NCBI RefSeq assembly: GCF_014863605.1
Contig: NZ_CP062252.1
Coordinates: forward strand, 3,481,001-3,545,000
DNA: 64,000 nt
Source of the DNA: Pseudomonas allokribbensis
GTDB taxonomy: Bacteria > Pseudomonadota > Gammaproteobacteria > Pseudomonadales > Pseudomonadaceae
Direction of reading: 5' to 3'
The position numbers and the translations under genes are program-made. How positions within the stretch are numbered: the first letter of the stretch is position 1; the number at the start of each line of letters is the position of its first letter. Below the pieces are notes generated by a model that saw only the letters and a program-made list of their open reading frames with translations, made no database searches and was not told the DNA's origin. Positions 1 through 8,612 of the stretch are shown here, piece after piece.

Positions 1-135
1 CACAACCCGGTGGATTTTTTCGCCCAGAGCGGTCAACTGGACAAAACCCTGATCAGCACCCCGTTGCCCATCGATCAGCGCCGGCAGTGGCAGGAAAACT
101 CCGCCCTGCGGGGCCAGGAACCGGTGATCAAATGA
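1..135 (+). CDS. C-terminal end of an EboD-like protein (partial)
   Basis: The first 44 codons of the window form an open frame that ends in TGA at 133-135 and overlaps the ATG of eboE by four bases (ATGA). The visible residues (ending ...LRGQEPVIK) carry no diagnostic motif. The assignment rests on position: in known ebo clusters the gene before eboE is eboD, a 3-dehydroquinate-synthase-like enzyme. The start lies outside the window. It could instead be another ebo gene if the order differs here. Confidence 0.5.
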   Translation, partial: HNPVDFFAQSGQLDKTLISTPLPIDQRRQWQENSALRGQEPVIK

Positions 136-1364
136 ATGCCGGCATGGGCTGGACGCCCGGGCAGATCGGCTATTGCAGCAATGTGCACCCGACCCGCGAT
201 CTGGCCGGGTTGCAGTCTTCGATCGAGCAGCACTTTCAGGGCGTGCGGACCCTGCGCGGGCTGCCGGCGCAGGACAGCGGGCTGTGGATCAGTGCCCTCG
301 CCGAGTCCAAGCTGCAACAGAAGTCGGCGCGTTCGGCGTTCCTCAGCCTGCTGCAACACAGCGGGCTACGGCTGACATCGCTGAACGGGTTTCCCTACGG
401 TCAGTTTCATGACCGTGCAGTGAAAGCCGAGGTCTACCTGCCGAGCTGGGCCGAGCCGAAACGCCTGGCGTACAGCCTCAATCTGGCGCACATCCTCGCG
501 CAGGCCTTGCCGCCGGATTGTCATCAGGGCGTGATTTCCAGCGTGCCGCTGGGCTATGCCGCCACCTGGAATCCGACGCTGCAACAACGGGCCGAGTATC
601 AACTGCGCGAACTCACGGCTTCACTGGCCCAGCTGCATCGTGAAACCGGCAAGAAGATTGTGTTCTGTCTGGAAATGGAACCGGACTGCGTGCTGGAAAC
701 CACTGACCAGGCCATCGCCTTCTTCCGTCGCTGGCAAACCACGGACCCGAACCATGCCTATCTGGCGCTGTGTTTTGATGTCTGCCATCAGGCGGTGATG
801 TTCGAAGACTGCTATCAGTCGCTGGAAAAGCTGCGTCAGGCTCGGGTGCCCATCGGCAAGATCCAGCTGTCCAACGCCTTGATCTGTCGTTTGCCTTGCA
901 ATGACGACAAGCGCCGCGAACAGGTCCTCAAGACCTTGAGCGACTTCTGCGAAACCACCTACCTGCATCAAGTGAAGGCGCGCGATGCACTGGGTCAGCT
1001 GCAGGCCTGGGCGGATCTGCCCGCGGCCCTCGTCGAATGCGCCAAACACCCGCAGCGATACCCCGAGCTGAGGATTCATTTCCATATCCCGTTGTTCAGC
1101 GAACAGCTGTTGTTGCCCGAACTGAGCGGCAGCCAGATCGCCCTGTCGCAGACCTTCGATTTTCTCGCCAGCCATGAGGATTTCAGGCCGGTGCTGGAAG
1201 TTGAGACCTACAGTTGGGGCGTCCTGCCCGCGCAACTGCGGCCGACGACAGAGTCCGCCCAGCTTCAAGGAATTGCCGCAGAGCTGAAATGGGTCGAGGA
1301 CCAGTTGCGGCAACGGCAATTGCTGCAACCACAAGCGCAGGAGGCGTACGCCGATGCGCTCTGA
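132..1364 (+). CDS. eboE: EboE-like TIM-barrel metabolite traffic protein
   Basis: A 410-residue protein of the sugar-phosphate isomerase/epimerase (xylose-isomerase-like TIM barrel) fold. Typical EboE features are the N-terminal IGYCSNVHP (12-20), LNGFPYGQFH (84-93), an acidic strand CLEMEPDC (179-186) and CFDVCHQ (214-220), giving Glu, Asp and His residues placed like the metal ligands of the fold. No signal peptide or membrane segment, so it should be cytoplasmic. In cyanobacteria Ebo proteins are linked to moving the scytonemin monomer to the periplasm, and a related locus (EDB) in P. fluorescens NZI7 was reported to be needed for repelling nematodes. The ATG at 132 is chosen because it overlaps the upstream stop as ATGA; the frame stays open further upstream but without a better start. 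The substrate is unknown. Confidence 0.8.
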   Translation: MNAGMGWTPGQIGYCSNVHPTRDLAGLQSSIEQHFQGVRTLRGLPAQDSGLWISALAESKLQQKSARSAFLSLLQHSGLRLTSLNGFPYGQFHDRAVKAEVYLPSWAEPKRLAYSLNLAHILAQALPPDCHQGVISSVPLGYAATWNPTLQQRAEYQLRELTASLAQLHRETGKKIVFCLEMEPDCVLETTDQAIAFFRRWQTTDPNHAYLALCFDVCHQAVMFEDCYQSLEKLRQARVPIGKIQLSNALICRLPCNDDKRREQVLKTLSDFCETTYLHQVKARDALGQLQAWADLPAALVECAKHPQRYPELRIHFHIPLFSEQLLLPELSGSQIALSQTFDFLASHEDFRPVLEVETYSWGVLPAQLRPTTESAQLQGIAAELKWVEDQLRQRQLLQPQAQEAYADAL

Positions 1365-2799
1365 TCATGCACGTCAACCGCTGCTGCTGATCAATGTGGT
1401 CGGGCTGACGCCATCGCTGCTGGGTGACGCGACGCCGCACATCAATGCCCTGCTGAAAACCGCCAAAATGGCCAGCCTGCAACCGGTTTTTCCGGCCGTC
1501 ACGTCGTCGGTGCAGGCTTCGATCCTTACCGGGCGTCCGCCGTCCGAACACGGCATCGTCGGCAATGGCTGGTATTTTCGCGATCAGGCCGAAGTGCGTT
1601 TCTGGCTGCAACCCAACGCGCTGATCCAGGGTGAAAAGGTCTGGAAGACGCTCAAGCGCGAGTTGCCAGGGTTTCGCTGCAGCCAGTTGTTCTGGTGGTT
1701 CAACATGTACGCGGACGTGGATGCCGCTATCACCCCGCGCCCTCACTACCCGGCCGATGGCCGCAAGATGTTCGGTCTGTATTCGTCACCGGCTTCGTTG
1801 CACGAGCGTATCGAGCAGCAGATTGGCGAGTTTCCCTTTCCGGGTTTCTGGGGGCCGGCGGCGGGCATTGCGTCGAGCCGCTGGATCGTCGATTGCGCCA
1901 TCGCCGAATTTCAGATTGATCAGCCCGACCTGCAATTGATCTACCTGCCGCACCTCGATTACAGCCTTCAGCGTGTCGGGCCCGATCATCCGTCGATTGC
2001 CGACGAGGTTCGGGCCATCGACCAGGAAGTCGGTCGTCTACTGACCTTCGCCGAGGAACAGGGCGCGGCGGTGATGCTGCTGTCGGAATACGGGATCGAA
2101 GCGGTCAATCAATCGGTTTCGATCAACCGCCTGTTGCGCTCTGAAGGTTTGCTGGAGGTACGCCAGTCGCTGACCTGGGAATTGCTCGACCCCGGCGCCA
2201 GTGCGGCGTTTGCCGTGGCCGATCATCAGATCGCGCATGTCTACGTGAAACGGGCCCAGGATATTCCCCGGGTCAAAGCGCTGTTGCAACGCCACCCCGG
2301 CATCGAGCAGGTGCTGGACAAGGCCGAACAGCGGGCGTTTCAGCTGGATCACCCGCGCAGCGGCGAGCTGGTGGCCGTGGCCGCAGCGGGTTACTGGTTC
2401 GATTACTACTACTGGTTCGATGATCGCAAGGCGCCCGACTTTGCCCGCACCGTGGATATCCATCGCAAGCCGGGCTACGACCCGCTGGAACTGTTCATCG
2501 ACCCGGCCATTCGTTTCCCGACATTGAGAGTCGCGCGGCGCCTGCTGCAGAAGAAACTCGGCTTTCGCTACTACATGGACCTGATTCCACTGGACACCGG
2601 ACTGGTCCGTGGCAGTCACGGTCGCCTGCCCGAGCGCGAGGAAACCGGCCCGCTGCTCATCACCAATTGCGATCTGCCATTGCCGCAAACCCTGGCGGCA
2701 ACGGCAGTGAAACAACTGCTCCTTCAGCATTTTCTGGGGCACTCATACACCCACTCGGCCAATGCCAAGGAGCTTCCATGCGGCGAGCCATTTCTATAA
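1354..2799 (+). CDS. eboF: EboF-like alkaline-phosphatase-superfamily phosphodiesterase
   Basis: A 481-residue protein of the nucleotide pyrophosphatase/phosphodiesterase branch of the alkaline phosphatase superfamily. The FPAVTSSVQASILTG segment (46-60) matches the nucleophile loop, with Thr50 the likely nucleophile, followed by SEHGIVGNGW. Later metal-ligand segments are YLPHLDYSLQ, LLSEYGIEAV and GSHGR near the C-terminus. There is no clear signal peptide. It overlaps the end of eboE by 11 bases, so the two are probably translationally coupled. In other ebo clusters a protein of this family is the last member. Its substrate in the pathway is not established. Confidence 0.78.
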   Translation: MRSDHARQPLLLINVVGLTPSLLGDATPHINALLKTAKMASLQPVFPAVTSSVQASILTGRPPSEHGIVGNGWYFRDQAEVRFWLQPNALIQGEKVWKTLKRELPGFRCSQLFWWFNMYADVDAAITPRPHYPADGRKMFGLYSSPASLHERIEQQIGEFPFPGFWGPAAGIASSRWIVDCAIAEFQIDQPDLQLIYLPHLDYSLQRVGPDHPSIADEVRAIDQEVGRLLTFAEEQGAAVMLLSEYGIEAVNQSVSINRLLRSEGLLEVRQSLTWELLDPGASAAFAVADHQIAHVYVKRAQDIPRVKALLQRHPGIEQVLDKAEQRAFQLDHPRSGELVAVAAAGYWFDYYYWFDDRKAPDFARTVDIHRKPGYDPLELFIDPAIRFPTLRVARRLLQKKLGFRYYMDLIPLDTGLVRGSHGRLPEREETGPLLITNCDLPLPQTLAATAVKQLLLQHFLGHSYTHSANAKELPCGEPFL

Positions 2800-3920
2800 C
2801 TGTTCTCAGTGCACTGGCCGGTTTGGCTCAGGCACAGGACACCACCTCTTTCGATTGCAGCCAGTTCCTGAAGTTTGGGAATGACATCCCCACGACCAAA
2901 GCAGCATTCGAAAAGAACCCCGAGACCATGGCCTGGAACTGGTTCGTCTGTCTGAACCAATTCAGCCCCACCCAGGCCAGCAACCGGGTGTGGGAAACCA
3001 TGAAGCCTTCGGACCAGGTTTACCTGCCCGATGGCGCTGCGCCCGGCGCCTACGCCAGTCCCGTACCGCCTCCGACCGAGGTGATAACACAGGCCCGAAC
3101 GCTGGGGATGGACCTGAACCGGACCTTCCACAACATCAATGCCACCCAACAGGTCGATGGTCTGGCGTTGCACATGGGCGGTGCCGTACCCGCGTCTCAG
3201 AAAGGCAACCCGGTGCGTTTTCAACTGCTGATGGGTCAGGACACCTTCGATTACATCGTGCAGCGTCAGGTCTACAACATGAACGGTCAGGCCGCGCTGC
3301 CGGATAACCTGGACTTCCCGGCCACCTCGTGGGAGTTGAAGGCGGCGTGGCTCTGGATCGGTTCGGACACGACCTATCGGCAAACCCTGGTCAACGACGG
3401 TTACTACATTGGCCAGGCCTACTTCCAGAAGGACGACGGCACCTATCAGGTCGGTTATGCGGCGTTGAGCGGGCTGCACGTGGTCAACAAACTGGATGAC
3501 AACTGGGTCTGGACCACCTTCGAAAACATCAACAACAGCAAATACACCGTGACCAACGCGCCGACACCGACGCCGATGACCAACACCACCGGGCCGACCC
3601 CGGCCGCCAAACCGGTGAACGTCAGCTTCCAGGCCAGCAACCCGACGCTGTCGAAGTACGAACTGATCGGGGTCGAGTACCAGCCCGTCACCCAGGTGCT
3701 GGCCAACTCACAACTGGAGTCGGCGTTCCAGAACACCTCGTCCTGCCTGGCCTGCCATGGCACCGCCGCCTACTCGAACGACAAGGGCTACTTCAATTTC
3801 GCCCTCAAGCAAGGTGGCGGCATCGTCTACCCAACCACTCCGCTGCCGGCCTCCGACTTCGCAGGCTACAAAAAACTGGACTTTGTCTGGTCGCTGAAAC
3901 GCGCCCAGTGGCAACGCTAA
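2778..3920 (+). CDS. Secreted protein with one C-terminal CxxCH heme motif (copy 1)
   Basis: A 380-residue exported protein. The start at 2778 has a perfect AAGGAG at 2767-2772 and gives a clean Sec signal peptide ending at AQA/QDTT, and it overlaps the eboF stop by 22 bases. One CLACH motif (323-327) near the C-terminus predicts a single covalent c-type heme added in the periplasm. The body holds segments such as FDYIVQRQVYN, SWELKAAWLWI and GLHVV..WVWTTFEN that recur in the 430-residue protein at 7317-8609, so the two are paralogues despite low overall identity. I do not recognise a family with a known reaction. A periplasmic redox role for the product of the flanking VioB-like proteins is inference. 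Confidence 0.8.
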   Translation: MRRAISITVLSALAGLAQAQDTTSFDCSQFLKFGNDIPTTKAAFEKNPETMAWNWFVCLNQFSPTQASNRVWETMKPSDQVYLPDGAAPGAYASPVPPPTEVITQARTLGMDLNRTFHNINATQQVDGLALHMGGAVPASQKGNPVRFQLLMGQDTFDYIVQRQVYNMNGQAALPDNLDFPATSWELKAAWLWIGSDTTYRQTLVNDGYYIGQAYFQKDDGTYQVGYAALSGLHVVNKLDDNWVWTTFENINNSKYTVTNAPTPTPMTNTTGPTPAAKPVNVSFQASNPTLSKYELIGVEYQPVTQVLANSQLESAFQNTSSCLACHGTAAYSNDKGYFNFALKQGGGIVYPTTPLPASDFAGYKKLDFVWSLKRAQWQR

Positions 3921-3930
3921 GGAGCATGAC

Positions 3931-6300
3931 ATGAGCGTATTGAACTTCCCCCGCATCTACCTCAACGGCCATATGTTCTGGAACCCGCCGACGGCCAACA
4001 ACAACGATGTGCTGCCGCTCTATGACGCGGTGAAGATGGATATCAACTGGCCGTTTACCAGCTACTACGACATCTCGCAGGAGAACGCGCCCACCACCCT
4101 GATGCCCTGGATCATTTCACCCGTGCAGCAGAATGATCTGCCGCCCTATGTGCAGCAGGTTCCGACCAACGGAAGCCCAAACACCTTCCCGTTCATACCC
4201 GCCGAATGGGACCTGTTTGGCGACAACGCCTGCGGGACGGTGAGTTACCAGAGTACCCGCTCGACCATTATTGGCGGCGAGTTGCAGGCCAACACCTACA
4301 TTGCTCAGGACGCGCTGGTCGGCAGGGACTTCCAGCTGCTCGGCAATCCCTTTGGCAGTCAGAGCCCGACGGCCGCCCGCTTCGTCGATATCAGCCCGTG
4401 GCAGAACACCTTCACGGCGCTGTACTTCGACAAGCTGCAGCTGGGGGATGCCACCTGTGGCCTGACCCTGAACCGTCAATACCGGATGCTCGACCGCTTC
4501 CTGACGTTCAATTGGGCCGGTGACTTTGGCGGTCTGGCGTATGTCACCACCACCTGGCAGACCTGTTTTCCCCGGGACAATCTGGAATGGGTCATCGGCG
4601 ATTCCGTCCTGCTGAGCAATCTCCAGCAACAGATGGAGGCTCAAAACGCTCAGGGCCTGATGTTCAGGTTCGCCACGTACCTCACCTGTTACGACAGGAA
4701 CGGTGTGTTCAACGACTTCCCGTACATCAACACCCGCAACAATGACCCATCGGCGCTGGCCCGTATGACAGCGATGTATCAAAAGGGGCTGGACAACGTT
4801 TCCGATATTTTCTTCAACCCCGCCTACAACCGTACCGTAGCGACCCTGGGTCTGTGGTTTGACCACGAATACCCCACGGCGCCCGCCGGCCCACGTCTGG
4901 TCACCGACCAGAAGATCATGGTCACTCGCCCCGGCATGTCTCAGCCGACAAGCACCAATCTGGGTGTGACATCGGCGCAGATCACCAACAACACGCTGTC
5001 GCTGGATCTGGCCAACACGTTTCCGTTCTATCCGCTGGACAAGAACGCCGATGTCCTGACTGCCGAGAAGTTCCAGGCCGGCGACTATAAGCTGGGCGTA
5101 TCGCAGAACGGGAATTTCGTGCCGGTGGTCGACATTGGTTTCGATCAGTACCGACAGTCGGCATTCGACAAGCGCTCGGGCCTGCTGGATATCCCTCTCA
5201 ACGCCACGCAAACGGCCACCTTGCAATCCGGTCCGCTGGAGTTGCAGCAACAGAACTCGACAGGATCCGTGAAGGCCGCCGTTCAGCAAGTCTGGACCGC
5301 CGAGGTGGTAGAAAGCGGCACCTTCGTCGACGTGAACGATCGCAAGACGCTGAACATCATGGTGCAGAAAAATGGTCAACCGGCCGCCAACACCACGCTC
5401 TGGGTGGTGGAATACGGCAACCCTTACAACGTGACCACCAGCGACTACTACCTGACGTTCAGAAACAACCCCGACTTCACGCTGTTCTACGACAACGCAG
5501 ACCGCAACAAAAACACCGCCCACCTGCCACAGTTCAAGGGCGCGGCGCCTGTAGCGAACTACCTGGCCACCGGCAGCGGTCGTCGACTGGTCAATCTGGA
5601 AACCAAAGACAAACCGGTGGGCGTTCCGGTCAGTTATCAGTCATTCATGAATGGACCGAGCAAACCGATCACGGTCCCCCTGACCCCTTGCCTGGAATTC
5701 GACGCTGGCGTCTACGTCAGCGGAACGCTGGATAACGATCAGACGGTGGAATACTCCTACGTCGCCACCACCACCGACGCCAACGGCATCGCCCAAGTGA
5801 GTTTCAAGGCTCTGGCTCCGGGTTTCCCTACGCTGCGCTTCATCGTCAAGGAAGGCACCAGCGACCCGGTCATCCCGTTCAGCTTCGCGCTCAACAAGGC
5901 TCAGATCGACTTCCTCACCCCACTACGTGTCCTGCCTCTGGACATGCAGTTGCAACAGGACTTCGTCAATTACTGGAACGACATCTACAAGGACAAGAAT
6001 GCGCCGGAAGCGATCTGGGATGACTTCATCTACCCAAGGGTACTCAAGACCTTCTACTACCTGTACCCGATCATGAACAAGTTCATGCCACTCAACTCCC
6101 GCACGCGGGTGGAAGGCGCTGTCGATCAGTTGATCCGGCTGATCAGCAAGGAGTACCAGGAAGAAAGCACCCTCGCGATGCCCATCACCCGCGACCTGTC
6201 GCAAAGCCGGCGCGCGGTGCTGGAGTTGTGGGCGCAGAAACTGGTCAAGCGCAACTTCCCGCCCATGCCACTCCATATGAGTGATTACGACAACCTCTGA
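3931..6300 (+). CDS. VioB/RebD N-terminal-region homologue without ferritin-like half (copy 1)
   Basis: A 789-residue protein without signal peptide. Its opening MSVLNFPRIYLNGHMFWNP followed by PTANNND resembles the start of violacein VioB (MSILDFPRIHFRG...NAPTANRD, recalled from memory). Further shared blocks are LVGRDFQLLG (129-138), a strand around FVDISPW (151-157), and a C-terminal block YPRVLKTFYYLYPIMNKFMP (701-720) then AMPITRDLSQSRRAVLELW. In VioB/RebD the same block immediately precedes the ferritin-like imine-dimer synthase domain; here the protein stops, so that catalytic half is absent. It is longer than the copy at 8613, with extra sequence in the second half. RBS TAAGGAG overlaps the upstream stop. 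Function is unknown; heme or ligand binding can only be guessed. Confidence 0.72.
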   Translation: MSVLNFPRIYLNGHMFWNPPTANNNDVLPLYDAVKMDINWPFTSYYDISQENAPTTLMPWIISPVQQNDLPPYVQQVPTNGSPNTFPFIPAEWDLFGDNACGTVSYQSTRSTIIGGELQANTYIAQDALVGRDFQLLGNPFGSQSPTAARFVDISPWQNTFTALYFDKLQLGDATCGLTLNRQYRMLDRFLTFNWAGDFGGLAYVTTTWQTCFPRDNLEWVIGDSVLLSNLQQQMEAQNAQGLMFRFATYLTCYDRNGVFNDFPYINTRNNDPSALARMTAMYQKGLDNVSDIFFNPAYNRTVATLGLWFDHEYPTAPAGPRLVTDQKIMVTRPGMSQPTSTNLGVTSAQITNNTLSLDLANTFPFYPLDKNADVLTAEKFQAGDYKLGVSQNGNFVPVVDIGFDQYRQSAFDKRSGLLDIPLNATQTATLQSGPLELQQQNSTGSVKAAVQQVWTAEVVESGTFVDVNDRKTLNIMVQKNGQPAANTTLWVVEYGNPYNVTTSDYYLTFRNNPDFTLFYDNADRNKNTAHLPQFKGAAPVANYLATGSGRRLVNLETKDKPVGVPVSYQSFMNGPSKPITVPLTPCLEFDAGVYVSGTLDNDQTVEYSYVATTTDANGIAQVSFKALAPGFPTLRFIVKEGTSDPVIPFSFALNKAQIDFLTPLRVLPLDMQLQQDFVNYWNDIYKDKNAPEAIWDDFIYPRVLKTFYYLYPIMNKFMPLNSRTRVEGAVDQLIRLISKEYQEESTLAMPITRDLSQSRRAVLELWAQKLVKRNFPPMPLHMSDYDNL

Positions 6301-6333
6301 CCCACGCTGCTCAATCAGGAAAGATGAGCCACT

Positions 6334-6351
6334 GCGGGAGTTCGCTCCCGC
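6334..6351 (+). repeat. Intercistronic stem-loop
   Basis: GCGGGAG-TTCG-CTCCCGC forms a perfect 7-bp stem with a four-base loop in the 76-base gap between the first VioB-like gene and the next gene. No T-run follows, so it is more likely an mRNA stabiliser or processing point than a terminator. Confidence 0.6.
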
Positions 6352-6376
6352 CGTGCGCTTTGCCAAGGAGTGACCC

Positions 6377-7297
6377 ATGAAAGTCAGCCTCTTGAATCGT
6401 CTGTTGCTGCTGATCCTGCTGTTCAGTCCGCCTGTATTTGCCCAGGACACCGGCGCCGTGTACTTCACCATGGGGGTGCACAACACCGAAGGGTGTAATG
6501 AGCAGAACGGCAACTGCATCGCCACGCGTCTTCCCGGCGAGCCCTCCGATCCGTTCTTCCCGGCGTTCTGGATCAGCAACTGGACCATGTACCGGGTGAT
6601 GCACAACTACGAAAAGAACCCGCCGCCCTACAGCAACCCACCTTCGACCCTGACGCCTGCGGACTACACCGTCTCTCGCGGAACCAGCTACTACGACACA
6701 ACGTACATCCCGCCGGATGGCGACGGCTTCGGCGCGATGATGGAGCACTACGAGAAATACTGTTTGCCGATCTTCCCGATCAAGAACAACAACTACACCT
6801 GCTCGTTCGTGTCCCTGGGCAACAAGGCGTACTTCCTGACCTACCCGCAAGACCGCCCGAAAGACATGCCGGCCTGCTGCATGTTTTCCCCGATGAATCA
6901 TCCGCCACGGCAGGACTTCATCGAACACCTTCCTTACAGCGCCGAGCGCAGTAAAAACCTCAACGGCAGCGTGCAGGCTTACGCCCTGGATCTCGATTCG
7001 CCGCAAGGTCCGATCCTGTTCGGCTATGCCTTCTACAAAAAAATGTCGGGACAACCGCCCTACCGGCCGCCGCAATCGTTCTTCTTTTCCGGCGATAGCA
7101 GCGTCGCCAACGCGCCGATCGTCAGCCAGAACTACACCGACTTTCACATCGCCAAACCGGACCCGGCAAAAACCTGGGCGCAGGTCGCCGCCATGTGCCC
7201 GTCGAACCCGCCGCCCTGCCAGTTGTTCGAGCCACCGGAATCGCAGAGCAATGGCCACAAAGCGCAGTGGAACAAACTCATGCAGCGTAAACCGTGA
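6377..7297 (+). CDS. Secreted cysteine-rich protein of unknown function
   Basis: A 306-residue protein with a Sec signal peptide (a Leu-rich core ending VFA/QDTG). AAGGAG at 6365-6370 supports the ATG. The mature part has about nine cysteines, spaced as CNEQNGNC near the start, single Cys in YCLPIF and YTCSF, a CC pair in PACCMFSP and CPSNPPPC near the end, which suggests disulfides or metal binding. It is rich in Pro, Tyr and Asn and has no CxxCH. I do not recognise the family. It sits between the two heme-protein/VioB-like blocks, 19 bases before the second heme protein, so it probably belongs to the same periplasmic process. Confidence 0.72.
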   Translation: MKVSLLNRLLLLILLFSPPVFAQDTGAVYFTMGVHNTEGCNEQNGNCIATRLPGEPSDPFFPAFWISNWTMYRVMHNYEKNPPPYSNPPSTLTPADYTVSRGTSYYDTTYIPPDGDGFGAMMEHYEKYCLPIFPIKNNNYTCSFVSLGNKAYFLTYPQDRPKDMPACCMFSPMNHPPRQDFIEHLPYSAERSKNLNGSVQAYALDLDSPQGPILFGYAFYKKMSGQPPYRPPQSFFFSGDSSVANAPIVSQNYTDFHIAKPDPAKTWAQVAAMCPSNPPPCQLFEPPESQSNGHKAQWNKLMQRKP

Positions 7298-7316
7298 TCA
7301 ACGACGAAGGATCGCC

Positions 7317-8609
7317 ATGAAAACCACATTCCGTTATTCCGTGATATTGCTGGGTCTGGCCAGCCTGCCGGTGCTGGCCAGGGAACAAGCCATGACATCG
7401 ACGCAGGCCAGCCAGTTGAACTGCCAGCCGCCCAGTACTGCACCGGCCGCTACGGCTGGACAGGATCAATTCGATCAGTACAGCTGGCAGATGTTCATCG
7501 CCTTGAGCTGGCCGGCAAAGAACGGGCAGCGCGGCAATCCCGACTGCACCAAACAGCCCGGTGCGGCCGGCTACACCGTCTGGCAGACCTACAAGACCGT
7601 TGGTGAAATCTTTCTGCCGAACGCCCGCAATCCGGGGCCGTGGAATTCCCCGCAAATCGCAAAAAGCTTCAACATCATCAACATCGCCTCGTTGAAAAAC
7701 AGCGCTCAGGTGAACGCCGTCGATCAGGCGGTCGGCGGCTGGTTGATCGATCAGGCCAAGAACCCGACCTACTACGACATCTCGGCCAACGAGACTTCGT
7801 ACAACTACATCGTGGGCAACAACTTCTATAACGCCGACGTCGTCTCCAAAGCCAACAACATCCAATTTCCCTGGGGCGTCATCGAGATCAAATCGAGCTG
7901 GCGCATTCTCACGCCTCGTGACAACGCCCGCCGATACCTGACCATGATCGCGCGAGTGGCCAGGTTCAATGACCAAGGCGAGAAGATCGGGGTCAGCGAG
8001 GCGTTTCTGGGGCTGGTGGGTCTGCACATCATCACCAAGGCGAACGGTTATCCGCAGTGGATCTGGTCGACCTTCGAGCAAGTCGACAACGTACCGCCGA
8101 AGGTGCAGGTGAACGGTCAGTGGGTCGATCAGCCCGCGTCTGGCACGGCCTATTCTTACTTCAACGCCGCTGCGCCCGCCGCGACGCTCAACCAGTCGCC
8201 GTGCGACTGGCAGACTCAGGGCCCGCATCAGGTCTGCGTGCCCAAACCCGGCACCACGTTCCAGACCCCGAATCCGCTGAACCGGGTCACCCCGATCGCC
8301 GACATCACCAACCAGATCAACGCCAGTTACCAGGCCGACCCGGGGCTGCAAAAAAGCGTGTTGAAGTACTACCAGCTCATCACCACCCAACGCCCGCTGA
8401 TGCCCGACAACCCCGGCAACCCGCTGGGTCAGCCGACGCCGGCACTCTCGGCCAACGTGACCATGGAAAGCTACATCCAGCCCAACAGCAGCTGCATGAA
8501 CTGTCACTCCATGGCGACACCGGTCAAGAGTCCTTACAAGTCCGATTACTCCTATCTGTTCAAATTCGCCAATTCGCCACTCGGCAAAACCATCAAGGAC
8601 GGGAAATAA
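7317..8609 (+). CDS. Secreted protein with one C-terminal CxxCH heme motif (copy 2)
   Basis: A 430-residue exported protein. ATG at 7317 follows GAAGGA (7306-7311) and gives a signal peptide ending LPVLA/REQA; longer in-frame extension into the upstream gene is not credible. The heme motif CMNCH (393-397) lies 34 residues from the C-terminus, the same placement as in the 380-residue protein at 2778. Shared segments include SYNYIVGNNFYN, WGVIEIKSSWRI, GLHIITKANGYPQWIWSTFE and VDNVP. It is probably a periplasmic monoheme c-type protein; the axial sixth ligand cannot be assigned. It is followed after three bases by the second VioB-like gene, the same order as in block 1, which indicates an ancient duplication of a two-gene unit. 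Confidence 0.8.
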   Translation: MKTTFRYSVILLGLASLPVLAREQAMTSTQASQLNCQPPSTAPAATAGQDQFDQYSWQMFIALSWPAKNGQRGNPDCTKQPGAAGYTVWQTYKTVGEIFLPNARNPGPWNSPQIAKSFNIINIASLKNSAQVNAVDQAVGGWLIDQAKNPTYYDISANETSYNYIVGNNFYNADVVSKANNIQFPWGVIEIKSSWRILTPRDNARRYLTMIARVARFNDQGEKIGVSEAFLGLVGLHIITKANGYPQWIWSTFEQVDNVPPKVQVNGQWVDQPASGTAYSYFNAAAPAATLNQSPCDWQTQGPHQVCVPKPGTTFQTPNPLNRVTPIADITNQINASYQADPGLQKSVLKYYQLITTQRPLMPDNPGNPLGQPTPALSANVTMESYIQPNSSCMNCHSMATPVKSPYKSDYSYLFKFANSPLGKTIKDGK

Positions 8610-8612
8610 ATC

